Of a DNA stretch of 64,000 bases, positions 13,544 through 21,933 are shown piece by piece. The stretch covers positions 1-64,000 of the forward strand of contig JBDHWG010000020.1 in NCBI GenBank assembly GCA_039810085.1, in the 5' to 3' direction. This DNA comes from JBDHWG01 sp039810085. GTDB lineage: Bacteria; Chloroflexota; Anaerolineae; Epilineales; JAHCIE01. Within the stretch, counting starts at the first letter, position 1, and each line of letters opens with the position of its first letter. Below the pieces are notes generated by a model, which was not told where the DNA came from, made no database searches, and was given only the letters and a program-made list of their open reading frames with translations. Both the position numbers and the translations under genes were made by a program.

Positions 13544-13549
13544 TGTCAA
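13544..13549 (-). promoter_or_regulatory. Half-promoter (-35 TTGACA) at the IS110 right end
   Basis: TTGACA overlaps the transposase stop codon. In a circular form of the element it would be exactly 17 bp from TATAAT at 14789-14794 at the other end, with the CT core inside the spacer. In the integrated state the -10 box has no comparable -35 in front of it. Confidence 0.85.
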
Positions 13550-14583
13550 GCGGCTTGAGACGGATTTTCGCGACGCAGGGCATAATGGGGGTCGAACATC
13601 TGCTGCTTGGTGACGACGGCCCAGGCCAGATGGATGAGCTTGCGCGCAGCGGCACAGCGGGCCACCTTCATGGGCTTGCCCGCCTGCCTGAGGCGGGCGT
13701 AGAACGGCTGGATGACAGGATTGTAGCGGGTCGCACTCAACGTCGCCAAGTACATCGCCGTACGCAAGCGGGTGTGGCCTAAGTGGTCCAGGTGCGGACG
13801 CCAGCGAACGCTAGAGCCAGACTCGTGGCGTTGCGGCGCGAGGCCCGCATAGTTGACCAGGCTGTCGGGCGTGGCGTGGAGCGAGAAGTTGAGGGTGCAG
13901 ACCAGGAGCCAAGCGGTGGTGATGGGGCCGATGCCTGGGATGCTCAACAACAGCTTGGCCGACGCGGCCCACGCGCCGCTGTCCAGCAGCGTGGCGATCT
14001 CGTCCTCGACGGCGTGAATACGCTCATTGAGGCTAGCGATGAGTTGATCCAGGTGCTCTTTGACGCTAGCGATCACCACGGGCCACTGGGCGAGGGCATG
14101 GCGCTGGTTGAGCGCCTGGGTGCGCATATCCCGCAGCCCTTCGCGCAGCACCAGACGCTGACGCAGCTCGTGATACGCCTGAGGCGGCGGAACCCAGGCG
14201 GTCACCTCCCGCTTGACGGCCAGTTCGGCCAGGGCTTGGGCATCGAGGTCATCGGTCTTAGCCCGCAGTCCGAGGCCCCGGGCGAAGTCGCGGGCCGGGG
14301 CGGGGTTGATGACACCCACGGTGTAGCCCGCCGCGTGCAACGTCACGGCGAGGGTCACCCAGTAGACGCCCGTGGCCTCCATGAGCACGCACGTGTGCTG
14401 CGGCGCCACCTCGGTGGCCTGGAGCTTCTCCTGGAAGGTGCGGTAGCCCGCCGCCTCTTGGTTGAAGGTCTGCCGACGGGTGGGCGTGCCATCCGCACGA
14501 CGCCAGACCGCCGTGAAGGTTTTGGCAGCGATATCAACGCCGACATACAGCTGGCAGGGGAACCGAACGGATGCTGAGGACAT
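13546..14583 (-). CDS. IS110-family transposase (DEDD recombinase)
   Basis: A 345-residue recombinase. The N-terminal RuvC-like DEDD domain shows Asp17 (VGVDIA), Glu69 (LMEATG) and the KTDDLDA aspartates at 111-114. The C-terminal Tnp_20 domain has PGIGPITTAWLL and the serine-rich AGLAPQRHESGSSVRW that carries the catalytic serine. These enzymes are directed by a structured RNA encoded in the element. The ATG at 14583 follows GAGAGGTGTGCC, so a TTG nine codons upstream is not needed. There is no frameshift or stop, and the element looks active. Confidence 0.95.
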   Translation of the reverse strand: MSSASVRFPCQLYVGVDIAAKTFTAVWRRADGTPTRRQTFNQEAAGYRTFQEKLQATEVAPQHTCVLMEATGVYWVTLAVTLHAAGYTVGVINPAPARDFARGLGLRAKTDDLDAQALAELAVKREVTAWVPPPQAYHELRQRLVLREGLRDMRTQALNQRHALAQWPVVIASVKEHLDQLIASLNERIHAVEDEIATLLDSGAWAASAKLLLSIPGIGPITTAWLLVCTLNFSLHATPDSLVNYAGLAPQRHESGSSVRWRPHLDHLGHTRLRTAMYLATLSATRYNPVIQPFYARLRQAGKPMKVARCAAARKLIHLAWAVVTKQQMFDPHYALRRENPSQAA

Positions 14584-14624
14584 GGCACACCTCTCTTGGT
14601 GAAGGGACAACGGTCATAGGCGAT

Positions 14625-14784
14625 GGGGATCCAGGCAGCCCTCCGTCTGTGCTCGTGAATACGTGGTCGTGCCACTCGATACGGTTCAGACTTCTGGCTG
14701 CCCCCCGTAGTGGGGAGCACTCTTCGTCGCGCGGTCGTGCCGCCCTGCAATCTCACAGCTCTCTCCACCACGGTGGACACCCAC
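14625..14784 (-). ncRNA. IS110 bridge RNA (predicted)
   Basis: Read on the minus strand, the non-coding end forms two stem-loops in the order target loop, donor loop. Target loop: GGAG/CTCC (14763-14766 with 14714-14717), left guide GAGATTGC (14747-14754), inner hairpin GCGG-CACGA-CCGC (14731-14743), right guide CGACGAAG (14722-14729). Donor loop: GGCAGCC/GGCTGCC and GTCTG/CAGAC stems, left guide ACCGTATC (14678-14685), inner hairpin GTGG-CACGA-CCAC (14663-14675), right guide ACGAG (14652-14656). Target guides match the occupied site and donor guides match the element's own ends. The limits of the transcript are estimated. Confidence 0.88.
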
Positions 14785-14788
14785 TGCC

Positions 14789-14794
14789 ATTATA
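14789..14794 (-). promoter_or_regulatory. Half-promoter (-10 TATAAT) at the IS110 left end
   Basis: TATAAT lies two bases inside the element and would drive the bridge RNA and transposase once joined in a circle to TTGACA of the opposite end. Confidence 0.85.
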
Positions 14795-14798
14795 CGAG

Positions 14799-14887
14799 CA
14801 ATCTCCCGATGGATAAGAGCCATGCTACAGCGGGCTAGACGATCCGTTGCAAGGGCGGGGGATTGCTTCGCTCACGCTCGCAATGAC
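14799..14887. repeat. Right part of the dispersed repeat split by the IS110 element
   Basis: It continues CAATCTCCCG directly from the left part at 13530 and ends in CTCGCAATGAC. The inner arms GGGGGATTGCTTCGC are intact. Confidence 0.93.
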
Positions 14888-15193
14888 GGCGTGGCGGTGG
14901 CGTTGCCCCCAACTGCCCTTGACCAAGGGTATCTAACCGGCTATCATGTGCCTACCACGGACCGCTGCCTGAGATGCCCATGCCCAAGCGCCCACCGGCG
15001 GCCATCAACGCCTACGACATTCATGCTTGCGTACCAAGCAGGCGTGGCGGATACCTTGACGCCAATTAATGAGCCTATATATGGATGTTCTTGCTGACAC
15101 TGCACTACATCATTTTGGAACGTTGCAAAACGTCCTGGTCTACTATGGTGTACCGCTGGGGATTGAGGGGCGCGTCGCCGTCGTGATGGTCAA
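14888..15193. other. Intergenic region without a recognised gene
   Basis: Base composition is lower in GC than in the surroundings (for example AATTAATGAGCCTATATATG). Short frames are open but none has a ribosome site plus a recognisable protein. Confidence 0.5.
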
Positions 15194-15434
15194 GCACCCG
15201 CCGTGGCGTAAACACCACGGCGACAAAGCGCAAGCCCAAGGGGCTACAGAGAGGCGTCCTAGCCCCTTGGGCTTCCATCCCTAGCGGCGGTCTTCAGGCC
15301 GCCGCGTTTGGGCGGAGCACCCGCCGTGGCATAAACACCACGGCGACAAAGTGCAAGCCCAAGGGGCTACAGAGAGGCGTCCTAGCCCCTTGGGCTTCCA
15401 TCCCTAGCGGCGGTCTTCAGGCCGCCGCGTTTGG
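15194..15434. repeat. Two tandem copies of a 123-bp hairpin-rich repeat
   Basis: Units start at 15194 and 15317 and differ at only a few positions. Each holds three inverted repeats: CGCCGTGG/CCACGGCG, AAGCCCAAGGGGCT/AGCCCCTTGGGCTT and GCGGCGGTC/GGCCGCCGC. There is no coding function. Dense hairpins suggest a structural or mobile non-autonomous element. Confidence 0.85.
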
Positions 15435-15471
15435 GGGACAGCGCACCCCGTCCGGCGTAAGGAATCCACCA

Positions 15472-15509
15472 CCGGCGCGTCCCAATGCTGGACAATGGGG
15501 ACGCGCCGG
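15472..15509. other. Perfect 12-bp stem hairpin
   Basis: CCGGCGCGTCCC and GGGACGCGCCGG are separated by 14 bases, just upstream of the tRNA promoter. There is no T run, so a terminator role is uncertain. Confidence 0.5.
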
Positions 15510-15523
15510 GCGCTCCCCAAAGT

Positions 15524-15552
15524 TTGACTTACCCGCCCCTCTCACCTATAAT
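15524..15552 (+). promoter_or_regulatory. Strong sigma-70-type promoter of the tRNA-tuf operon
   Basis: TTGACT, a 17-bp spacer and a perfect TATAAT end 25 bp before tRNA-Thr. This is the best promoter in the window apart from the one formed by the IS110 circle. Confidence 0.9.
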
Positions 15553-15577
15553 TCGGTGTCGCGGATAGGCGGTCCGC

Positions 15578-15650
15578 GCCGACGTAGCTCAGCCGGCAGA
15601 GCAACCGCCTTGTAAGTGGTAGGTCGTGGGTTCGATTCCCACCGTCGGCT
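15578..15650 (+). tRNA. tRNA-Thr (anticodon TGT)
   Basis: The acceptor stem GCCGACG pairs with CGTCGGC. The anticodon stem ACCGC/GTGGT encloses the loop CTTGTAA, and the T arm contains GGTTCGATTCC. The discriminator base is T and CCA is not encoded. It is the first gene after the TTGACT/TATAAT promoter. Confidence 0.96.
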
Positions 15651-15723
15651 TGTGAAGCTTGCCCCCCAAACTCGCCGCCTGCATGCCGCACAATGAGTTG
15701 GGTCGAGCATCAATTGGATAAAT

Positions 15724-15806
15724 GGACGGGTACCCAAGCGGCCAACGGGGTCTGACTGTAAATCAGATGGCATACGCCTTCGGTGGTTCGAATCCGCCCC
15801 CGTCCA
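15724..15806 (+). tRNA. tRNA-Tyr (anticodon GTA), copy 1
   Basis: The acceptor GGACGGG pairs with CCCGTCC and the anticodon loop is CTGTAAA. A long variable arm typical of class II tRNAs is present and the T arm has GGTTCGAATCC. It is identical to the copy 110 bp downstream. Confidence 0.96.
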
Positions 15807-15833
15807 CTGAGTATGAGGCGCCAATCGTATAAC

Positions 15834-15916
15834 GGACGGGTACCCAAGCGGCCAACGGGGTCTGACTGTAAATCAGATGGCATACGCCTTCGGTGGTTCG
15901 AATCCGCCCCCGTCCA
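15834..15916 (+). tRNA. tRNA-Tyr (anticodon GTA), copy 2
   Basis: It is base-for-base identical to the first tRNA-Tyr, with a 27-bp linker between them. The duplication raises tRNA-Tyr dosage in the tuf operon and may be recent. Confidence 0.96.
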
Positions 15917-15932
15917 CCTTGACAAGACAGTC

Positions 15933-15985
15933 GTGGCAAGGGGCGATGACAGATGCGTCCTCTGTCACGCCCCTTGTCACTTTTT
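15933..15985 (+). terminator. Terminator or attenuator between the tRNAs and tuf
   Basis: GTGGCAAGGGGCG pairs with CGCCCCTTGTCAC, followed directly by TTTTT. It sits between tRNA-Tyr and tuf, so it must be partly read through, processed around, or bypassed by a separate tuf promoter. Confidence 0.8.
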
Positions 15986-16041
15986 GTGTCCTCATACCGA
16001 TTGTTAATTCCCTTCGTTGTTTTGAGGAGGATGAGGTTACC

Positions 16042-17244
<1,203 letters not shown>

Positions 17245-17255
17245 ATGACGGCGAG

Positions 17256-17284
17256 CCAGGGCCGCGCACGCGGCCCTGGTTTCC
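17256..17284 (+). terminator. Hairpin between tuf and rpmG
   Basis: CCAGGGCCGCG pairs with CGCGGCCCTGG, followed by TTTCCT. The T tract is weak, so it could be a partial terminator or an mRNA-stabilising hairpin lowering rpmG-secE-nusG expression relative to tuf. Confidence 0.6.
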
Positions 17285-17298
17285 TGTAGAGGTGACGT

Positions 17299-17463
17299 AT
17301 GGCGAAGAAAGCAAATCGCATGGTAATCACTCTCGAATGCACCAAGTGCAAGGAGAGGAATTACACGACGGAAAAGAACCGCAAAAATGACCCGGCGCGC
17401 ATGGAGCTAAAGAAGTACTGCCCGCGCTGCCGCGAGCATCAGCCGCACCGCGAGACACGCTAG
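17299..17463 (+). CDS. rpmG: 50S ribosomal protein L33
   Basis: A 54-residue L33 beginning MAKKANRMVITLEC. It keeps two zinc-binding pairs, CTKC and CPRC, so it is the zinc-ribbon (C+) form. The ATG follows AGAGGTGACGT. It precedes secE by 18 bp, the standard rpmG-secE-nusG order. Confidence 0.95.
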   Translation: MAKKANRMVITLECTKCKERNYTTEKNRKNDPARMELKKYCPRCREHQPHRETR

Positions 17464-17481
17464 GCGCGGGAGGGAGGCAGA

Positions 17482-17709
17482 GTGAGCGCATCTGAAGCCA
17501 AACGACCCGTCGACGACAACGGCGTTGTCCAACGCGCGCGCCGCTACCTGGAGCAGACCCGCTCGGAGCTGCGCAAGGTCACGTGGCCGACGCAGGACGA
17601 GGCGACGAACCTGACTATCATGGTCGTGGTCGTCCTTCTCATTATGGCGGCGATCCTCGGCGGCGTCGACGCCCTCTTCACGTCTCTGTTCCGTCTCCTG
17701 CTGGGCTAA
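17482..17709 (+). CDS. secE: Preprotein translocase subunit SecE
   Basis: A 75-residue single-helix SecE. It has the amphipathic motif RSELRKVTWPTQDEA, conserved in short bacterial SecE, followed by one transmembrane helix (about 45-70). It clamps SecY in the translocon. The GTG start follows GGGAGGCAGA. It lies between rpmG and nusG. Confidence 0.95.
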   Translation: MSASEAKRPVDDNGVVQRARRYLEQTRSELRKVTWPTQDEATNLTIMVVVVLLIMAAILGGVDALFTSLFRLLLG

Positions 17710-17718
17710 AAGAAAGCG

Positions 17719-18327
17719 GTGCCCCAGATGGATGATCCTATGGATGAGAGGGCGCCGGCCAGCCCGGCCGACGAGGCGGAGAAGACGGAGCCGAAGTCCG
17801 ACGCCCAGCGGGCGTGGTACGTTCTCCACACCTACTCCGGGTACGAGAAGAAAGTCAAGCGCAACCTGGAGCGCCAGATCGAGGAGCGCGGCCTGCAAGA
17901 CATGATCTTTCAGGTCGTTGTGCCGGTGGAGATGGAAGTCGACATCAAAGACGGGCAGCGCCGCCAGGTGGAGCGCAAAATCTTCCCCGGCTACGTTCTC
18001 GTCCAGATGATTATGGACGACGAGACCTGGTACATCGTCCGCAACACGCCGGGCGTCACCGGCTTCGTTGGCTCCGGACTGCGGCCCGCGCCGCTGCCGG
18101 AGGCCGAGGTCGATAAGATCATGAAGCGGATGACGGCGGAAGCGCCGAAGGTGCGCGTCTCGTTCCACCCGGGGCAGAAGGTGCGCATCATCGACGGGCC
18201 GTTCACCGACTTCAACGGCGTTGTGGAGGAAGTGGACGCCGAGCGCGGCAAGGTCCGCCTCACGGTGTCCTTCTTCAACCGCGACACGCCGGTCGAGCTG
18301 GACTTCCTCCAGGTCGAGCGCATATAA
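17719..18327 (+). CDS. nusG: Transcription termination/antitermination protein NusG
   Basis: About 202 residues: an acidic N-terminal extension of about 30 residues, the NGN domain (RAWYVLHTYSGYEKKVK) and a C-terminal KOW domain (GPFTDFNGVVEEVD). NusG binds RNA polymerase and links it to Rho or the ribosome. The start is uncertain: GTG at 17719 or ATG at 17728, neither with a strong ribosome site. The gene is 9 bp after secE. Confidence 0.95.
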   Translation: MPQMDDPMDERAPASPADEAEKTEPKSDAQRAWYVLHTYSGYEKKVKRNLERQIEERGLQDMIFQVVVPVEMEVDIKDGQRRQVERKIFPGYVLVQMIMDDETWYIVRNTPGVTGFVGSGLRPAPLPEAEVDKIMKRMTAEAPKVRVSFHPGQKVRIIDGPFTDFNGVVEEVDAERGKVRLTVSFFNRDTPVELDFLQVERI

Positions 18328-18394
18328 TTGAGTGTTCCCTACACGAGGGAGCTTCCCACGAGGCGAATTCCCACCTCGGTAGAGAGAGGATACA

Positions 18395-18820
18395 ATGGCT
18401 GCGAAAGTTAAAGCGATTGTCAGGCTACAGTTGAACGCGGGCAAGGCGACGCCGGCCCCGCCCGTGGGTACGGCCCTCGGCCCCCACGGCATCAACATTC
18501 CCCAGTTCGTGAAGGACTACAACGCCCGCACGGCCCCCATGGCCGGGCAGGTGATCCCGGTCGAGATCACCATCATGACCGACCGCTCCTTCACCTTCGT
18601 CCTCAAGACGCCGCCCGCCCCCGACCTCCTCAAGTCGGCGGCTAAGGTTGACAAGGGATCGGCGCGGCCCAACACGGCCCAGGCCGGCACGGTCACGCGG
18701 GCGCAGGTCCGGCAGATCGCCGAGACCAAGATGAAGGACCTGAACACCACGGACATCGACATGGCGATGCGCATGATCGAAGGCACCGCGCGCTCGATGG
18801 GCATCAAGGTCACGGATTAA
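18395..18820 (+). CDS. rplK: 50S ribosomal protein L11
   Basis: A 141-residue L11 with the N-terminal thiostrepton-region motif ATPAPPVGTALGPHGINI and the C-terminal RNA-binding domain. The ATG follows GAGAGAGGATACA. It is 12 bp before rplA. Confidence 0.97.
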   Translation: MAAKVKAIVRLQLNAGKATPAPPVGTALGPHGINIPQFVKDYNARTAPMAGQVIPVEITIMTDRSFTFVLKTPPAPDLLKSAAKVDKGSARPNTAQAGTVTRAQVRQIAETKMKDLNTTDIDMAMRMIEGTARSMGIKVTD

Positions 18821-18832
18821 AGGGGGATTGTC

Positions 18833-19549
18833 ATGGCAACGGATAGCGGCAAGAAATACGAAGCGGCGAAGGCCAAGGTAGACCGCAACCGGACGTATAC
18901 CGCGGCCGACGCGATCAAGCTCGCCAAGGAAGCATCGTTTACCAAGTTCAATGAGACGGTGGAAGTTCACTTCCGCCTGGGCGTGGACCCGCGCCACGCC
19001 GACCAGCAGGTGCGCAGCGTGGTCGTCCTGCCCCACGGCACCGGCCGCCGGGTGCGCATCGCCGTGTTCGCCGAGGGCGACGCGGCGCGCATCGCCGAGG
19101 ACGCCGGCGCCGACATCGTCGGCAGCGACGACCTCGTCAAGCGCATCCAGGACGGCTTCACGGACTTCGAGATCGCCATCGCCACGCCCAACTTGATGGG
19201 TAAGGTCGGCCGCCTGGGTAAAATCCTTGGTCCGCGCGGCCTGATGCCCAACCCCAAGTCGGGCACGGTCGTGCCGGCGGAGGACCTGCCTCGCGTCATC
19301 ACCGAGGCGCGCGGCGGCCGCGTCGAGTTCAAGCTCGACAAGACGGCGAACCTGCATGTGCCCATCGGCAAGCGCGACTTCACCGAGGAGCAACTGCTCG
19401 ACAACCTCTCGGCTCTGGTGGACGCGGTCAACCGCGCCAAGCCGTCGGGCGCGAAGGGCGTCTACATCAAGAACATGGTGCTGACGACGACGATGGGCCC
19501 GGGCATCAAGCTCGACCTGGCCGAAGCCGGCAACCTTAAGGCCAGCTAG
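18833..19549 (+). CDS. rplA: 50S ribosomal protein L1
   Basis: A 238-residue L1 with the conserved GRLGKILGPRGLMPNPKSGT motif. L1 forms the mobile stalk and in many bacteria represses its own rplK-rplA message. The ATG follows AAAGGGGGATTGTC. The usual next genes rplJ and rplL are absent; instead two dispersed repeats and a terminator follow. Confidence 0.97.
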   Translation: MATDSGKKYEAAKAKVDRNRTYTAADAIKLAKEASFTKFNETVEVHFRLGVDPRHADQQVRSVVVLPHGTGRRVRIAVFAEGDAARIAEDAGADIVGSDDLVKRIQDGFTDFEIAIATPNLMGKVGRLGKILGPRGLMPNPKSGTVVPAEDLPRVITEARGGRVEFKLDKTANLHVPIGKRDFTEEQLLDNLSALVDAVNRAKPSGAKGVYIKNMVLTTTMGPGIKLDLAEAGNLKAS

Positions 19550-19554
19550 AAGCT

Positions 19555-19675
19555 GTCATTGCGAGCGTGAGGGAAGCAATCTCTCGCCCTTGCGACAGAC
19601 GGTCTGGGCGGCTAGAGCGTGACTGTCACCTCCCGTGAGATTGCTTCGTCGTCCTATCGTCCTCCTCGCAATGAC
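19555..19675. repeat. Dispersed 121-bp repeat, copy with free IS110 site
   Basis: Terminal GTCATTGCGAG/CTCGCAATGAC are intact. It contains GAGATTGCTTCGTCG at 19637-19651, a perfect match to the occupied IS110 target. Confidence 0.92.
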
Positions 19676-19684
19676 GCACATTCT

Positions 19685-19805
19685 GTCATTGCGAGCGTGA
19701 GGGAAGCAATCTCCCGTCCTTGCGACAGACGGTCTGGGCGGCTAGAGCGTGACTGTCACCTCCCGTGAGATTGCTTCGTCGTCCTATCGTCCTCCTCGCA
19801 ATGAC
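19685..19805. repeat. Dispersed 121-bp repeat, tandem second copy
   Basis: Nearly identical to the unit at 19555-19675, 130 bp downstream. It carries the same free site, GAGATTGCTTCGTCG, at 19767-19781 or close to it. Confidence 0.92.
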
Positions 19806-19837
19806 GGCATGAGATGTTGGTTCTGAATAGGTAACGC

Positions 19838-19874
19838 AGGGCGGAGCGCGCGAGAGCGTGCCTCCGCCCTTTTT
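19838..19874 (+). terminator. Rho-independent terminator after the rplK-rplA block
   Basis: AGGGCGGAG pairs with CTCCGCCCT, extended by a GCGCGC/GCGTGC inner part, and is followed by TTTTT. Confidence 0.8.
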
Positions 19875-20058
19875 GATTCCCCGAACCCGTGACGACGCAA
19901 ATTACACACCTTTTACACACTCCTACCAGTTCGGTAATCACCCCCTGTTAACATGGGAGTCAGCAGGAAGAGCGGAGAGGGTGATTGCGGACAATTGCAT
20001 AGGTGTGTCGTTAGCACAGCCCCGCGACGCGCGGGCGCCAACCAGAAGGAGTGTCGTC

Positions 20059-21747
20059 ATGGGAAACAGAGGATTGCGCATCGGAATCGTTATGGCCGTG
20101 GTGGGGGTGTTGCTCGTCCTGGTCACAGCGTGCAGCGCGGGCATTGGCTCAGTCTCCGCGCCGGGGGTGGCGCTGGCATCCCAGGCGGCGCAGGCGGCGC
20201 CGGATGGGGCCGACCCGGCGACCCGCCACCCCAACATCGTGTTCATCCTGACCGATGACCTGGACGTGAACCTGGACTCCCTGGACCCGAAGTATATGCC
20301 CCGCATCAAGTCGCTGCTCACCGACCAGGGCATGACGTTCGAGAACCACTTCGTGAGCCTGTCGCTGTGCTGCCCGTCGCGCGCAACGACCCTGAAGGGC
20401 GAGTATGCCCACAACACCGACATCTTCAACAACAGCACGACGGCGTCGGACGGCGGCTTCAACACGTTCTATAAGAATGGCGAAGAGGCGTCCACCGTCG
20501 CCACCTGGCTCCAGGACGCGGGCTACCGCACCGTGCTCATGGGCAAGTACCTGAACGGCTACCCCGTCGGCAAGGACAAGAACGGCAACCCGACGCCGCC
20601 CAACTACGTCCCGCCCGGCTGGAGCCAGTGGTACAGCCCGGAGGCGGGCAACCCGTACGGCGAGTACAACTACACCATGAACGAGAACGGCACGCCGGTC
20701 GTCTACAATAACACGTACATGGTGGATGTCCTGTCCGGGAAGGCGCACGACTTCATCCAGCAGGCCGCGCAGGACAACACGCCGTTCTTCATGTACATCG
20801 CGCCCTACGACCCGCACCAGCCGGCGGCGGCGGCTCCGCGCTACCAGCACGACTTTCTGAACGTCCCGCTCCCCCGGCCGCCGTCGTTCAACGAGAAGGA
20901 CGTCAGCGACAAGCCGGCGTGGATGCAGGCGCGGCCCTCGCTGACCAACCGGCAGATCAACGACATGACGCAGCTCTACGACAAGCGGCTTCAGGCGATG
21001 GAGGCGGTCGAGGACTTGCTCCAGAACGTCGTCGAGACCCTGGCCGCTAACCACCAGCTCGACAACACCTACATCGTCTTCACATCGGACAACGGCTTCC
21101 ACATGGGTGAGCACCGCCTGCCGGCGGGCAAGAACACGCTGTACGAGGAAGACCTGCACGTGCCGCTCATCGTGCGCGGTCCGGGCGTGGCGAAGGGCGC
21201 GACGGTGACGGCCATCACCGCCAACGTGGACTATGCCCCGACGTTCGCGGACCTCGCCGGCGCCACGATCCCGGCGACCGTGGATGGGCGCTCGCTCGCG
21301 CCGCTGCTCCACGGCCACACGCCGGCCGACTGGCGCAACGCGCTGCTGCTCGAGCACGGTGGCCCCGACCTGCAGGTGACGACAGGGGGAGCAGGCTTCG
21401 CCGGCGACCCGAACACCCTGGAGCCGCCGGACCAGATGGACCTGGTCGACAAGGCCGCCAAGGGTAAGCTCAACATCCCACCGTTTGTCGGCGTGCGGAC
21501 GGCGGACCTGGCGTTTGCTGAGTACGAGACCAATAGCGCGTCGCCGGTGCGGGAACTGTACAACCTGCGCTGCGATCCGTATGAGCTGAAGAACATCGCC
21601 GCCGACCCGGCGAACCAGGCGCTCGTGAGCCAGCTCTCGGCGTGGTCGCACGCGCTTCACGGGTGCGCCGGCGCGACGTGCCGCACCATCGAGGCGCAGC
21701 CGCCCGTGGCCGCACCCGCTTGCCCCGCGCCCGCTCCCGCGCCGTAG
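20059..21747 (+). CDS. Sulfatase-family lipoprotein
   Basis: A 562-residue secreted sulfatase. A signal peptide ends in the lipobox LVTAC, so it should be a membrane-anchored lipoprotein. The type I sulfatase signature CPSR is at residues 105-108 (after LSLC), whose Cys is converted to formylglycine. FILTDDLD near the start of the catalytic domain and FTSDNGFHMGEH carry metal ligands. It resembles arylsulfatase or N-acetylglucosamine-6-sulfatase types. The ATG follows CAGAAGGAGTGTCGTC. It is a single-gene unit, probably acting on sulfated glycans. Confidence 0.9.
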   Translation: MGNRGLRIGIVMAVVGVLLVLVTACSAGIGSVSAPGVALASQAAQAAPDGADPATRHPNIVFILTDDLDVNLDSLDPKYMPRIKSLLTDQGMTFENHFVSLSLCCPSRATTLKGEYAHNTDIFNNSTTASDGGFNTFYKNGEEASTVATWLQDAGYRTVLMGKYLNGYPVGKDKNGNPTPPNYVPPGWSQWYSPEAGNPYGEYNYTMNENGTPVVYNNTYMVDVLSGKAHDFIQQAAQDNTPFFMYIAPYDPHQPAAAAPRYQHDFLNVPLPRPPSFNEKDVSDKPAWMQARPSLTNRQINDMTQLYDKRLQAMEAVEDLLQNVVETLAANHQLDNTYIVFTSDNGFHMGEHRLPAGKNTLYEEDLHVPLIVRGPGVAKGATVTAITANVDYAPTFADLAGATIPATVDGRSLAPLLHGHTPADWRNALLLEHGGPDLQVTTGGAGFAGDPNTLEPPDQMDLVDKAAKGKLNIPPFVGVRTADLAFAEYETNSASPVRELYNLRCDPYELKNIAADPANQALVSQLSAWSHALHGCAGATCRTIEAQPPVAAPACPAPAPAP

Positions 21748-21844
21748 CGAATACGCGCTTCGTCGTGGCGACTTGAGTCGTTCTGTCCACTACGGCGAGC
21801 GACTGCAAGTCGCCACCCCATTTGGCCACAAGGCCAAGATGGCA

Positions 21845-21918
21845 ACCACGGAAGGCACGGAATACACGGAAAGGAGAAGGCAGGCTCTTGTTTCCGTGTG
21901 TTCAGTGTCTTCCGTGGT
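21845..21918. repeat. Inverted-repeat element (ACCACGGAAGGCACGGAA type)
   Basis: ACCACGGAAGGCACGGAATA is mirrored by TTCAGTGTCTTCCGTGGT. It has the same architecture as the element at 3629-3704 but a diverged sequence. Confidence 0.75.
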
Positions 21919-21933
21919 AGACTTCTTGGCGGC

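Larger units (their letters stand above)
13531..14798 (-). mobile_element. IS110-family insertion sequence, complete, 1268 bp
   Basis: The element lies between two AG dinucleotides (13529-13530 and 14797-14798; CT on the transposase strand), the core pair expected for IS110/IS621-type recombination. Removing it restores an uninterrupted 121-bp repeat, which fixes both ends. The transposase ends 15 bp from one boundary. The other end carries about 210 bp of non-coding DNA holding the bridge-RNA gene. This is the layout of the IS110 subgroup rather than IS1111. There are no terminal inverted repeats and no target duplication beyond the core. Confidence 0.93.

Noticed and set aside
14822..15284. 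Short plus-strand frames between the IS110 element and the tRNAs
   Set aside because: They start inside repeat sequence or in an AT-rich stretch, and have no ribosome site and no family.
20149..21660. A 503-codon minus-strand frame across the sulfatase gene
   Set aside because: Antisense shadow; the plus strand has the CPSR signature, lipobox and ribosome site.
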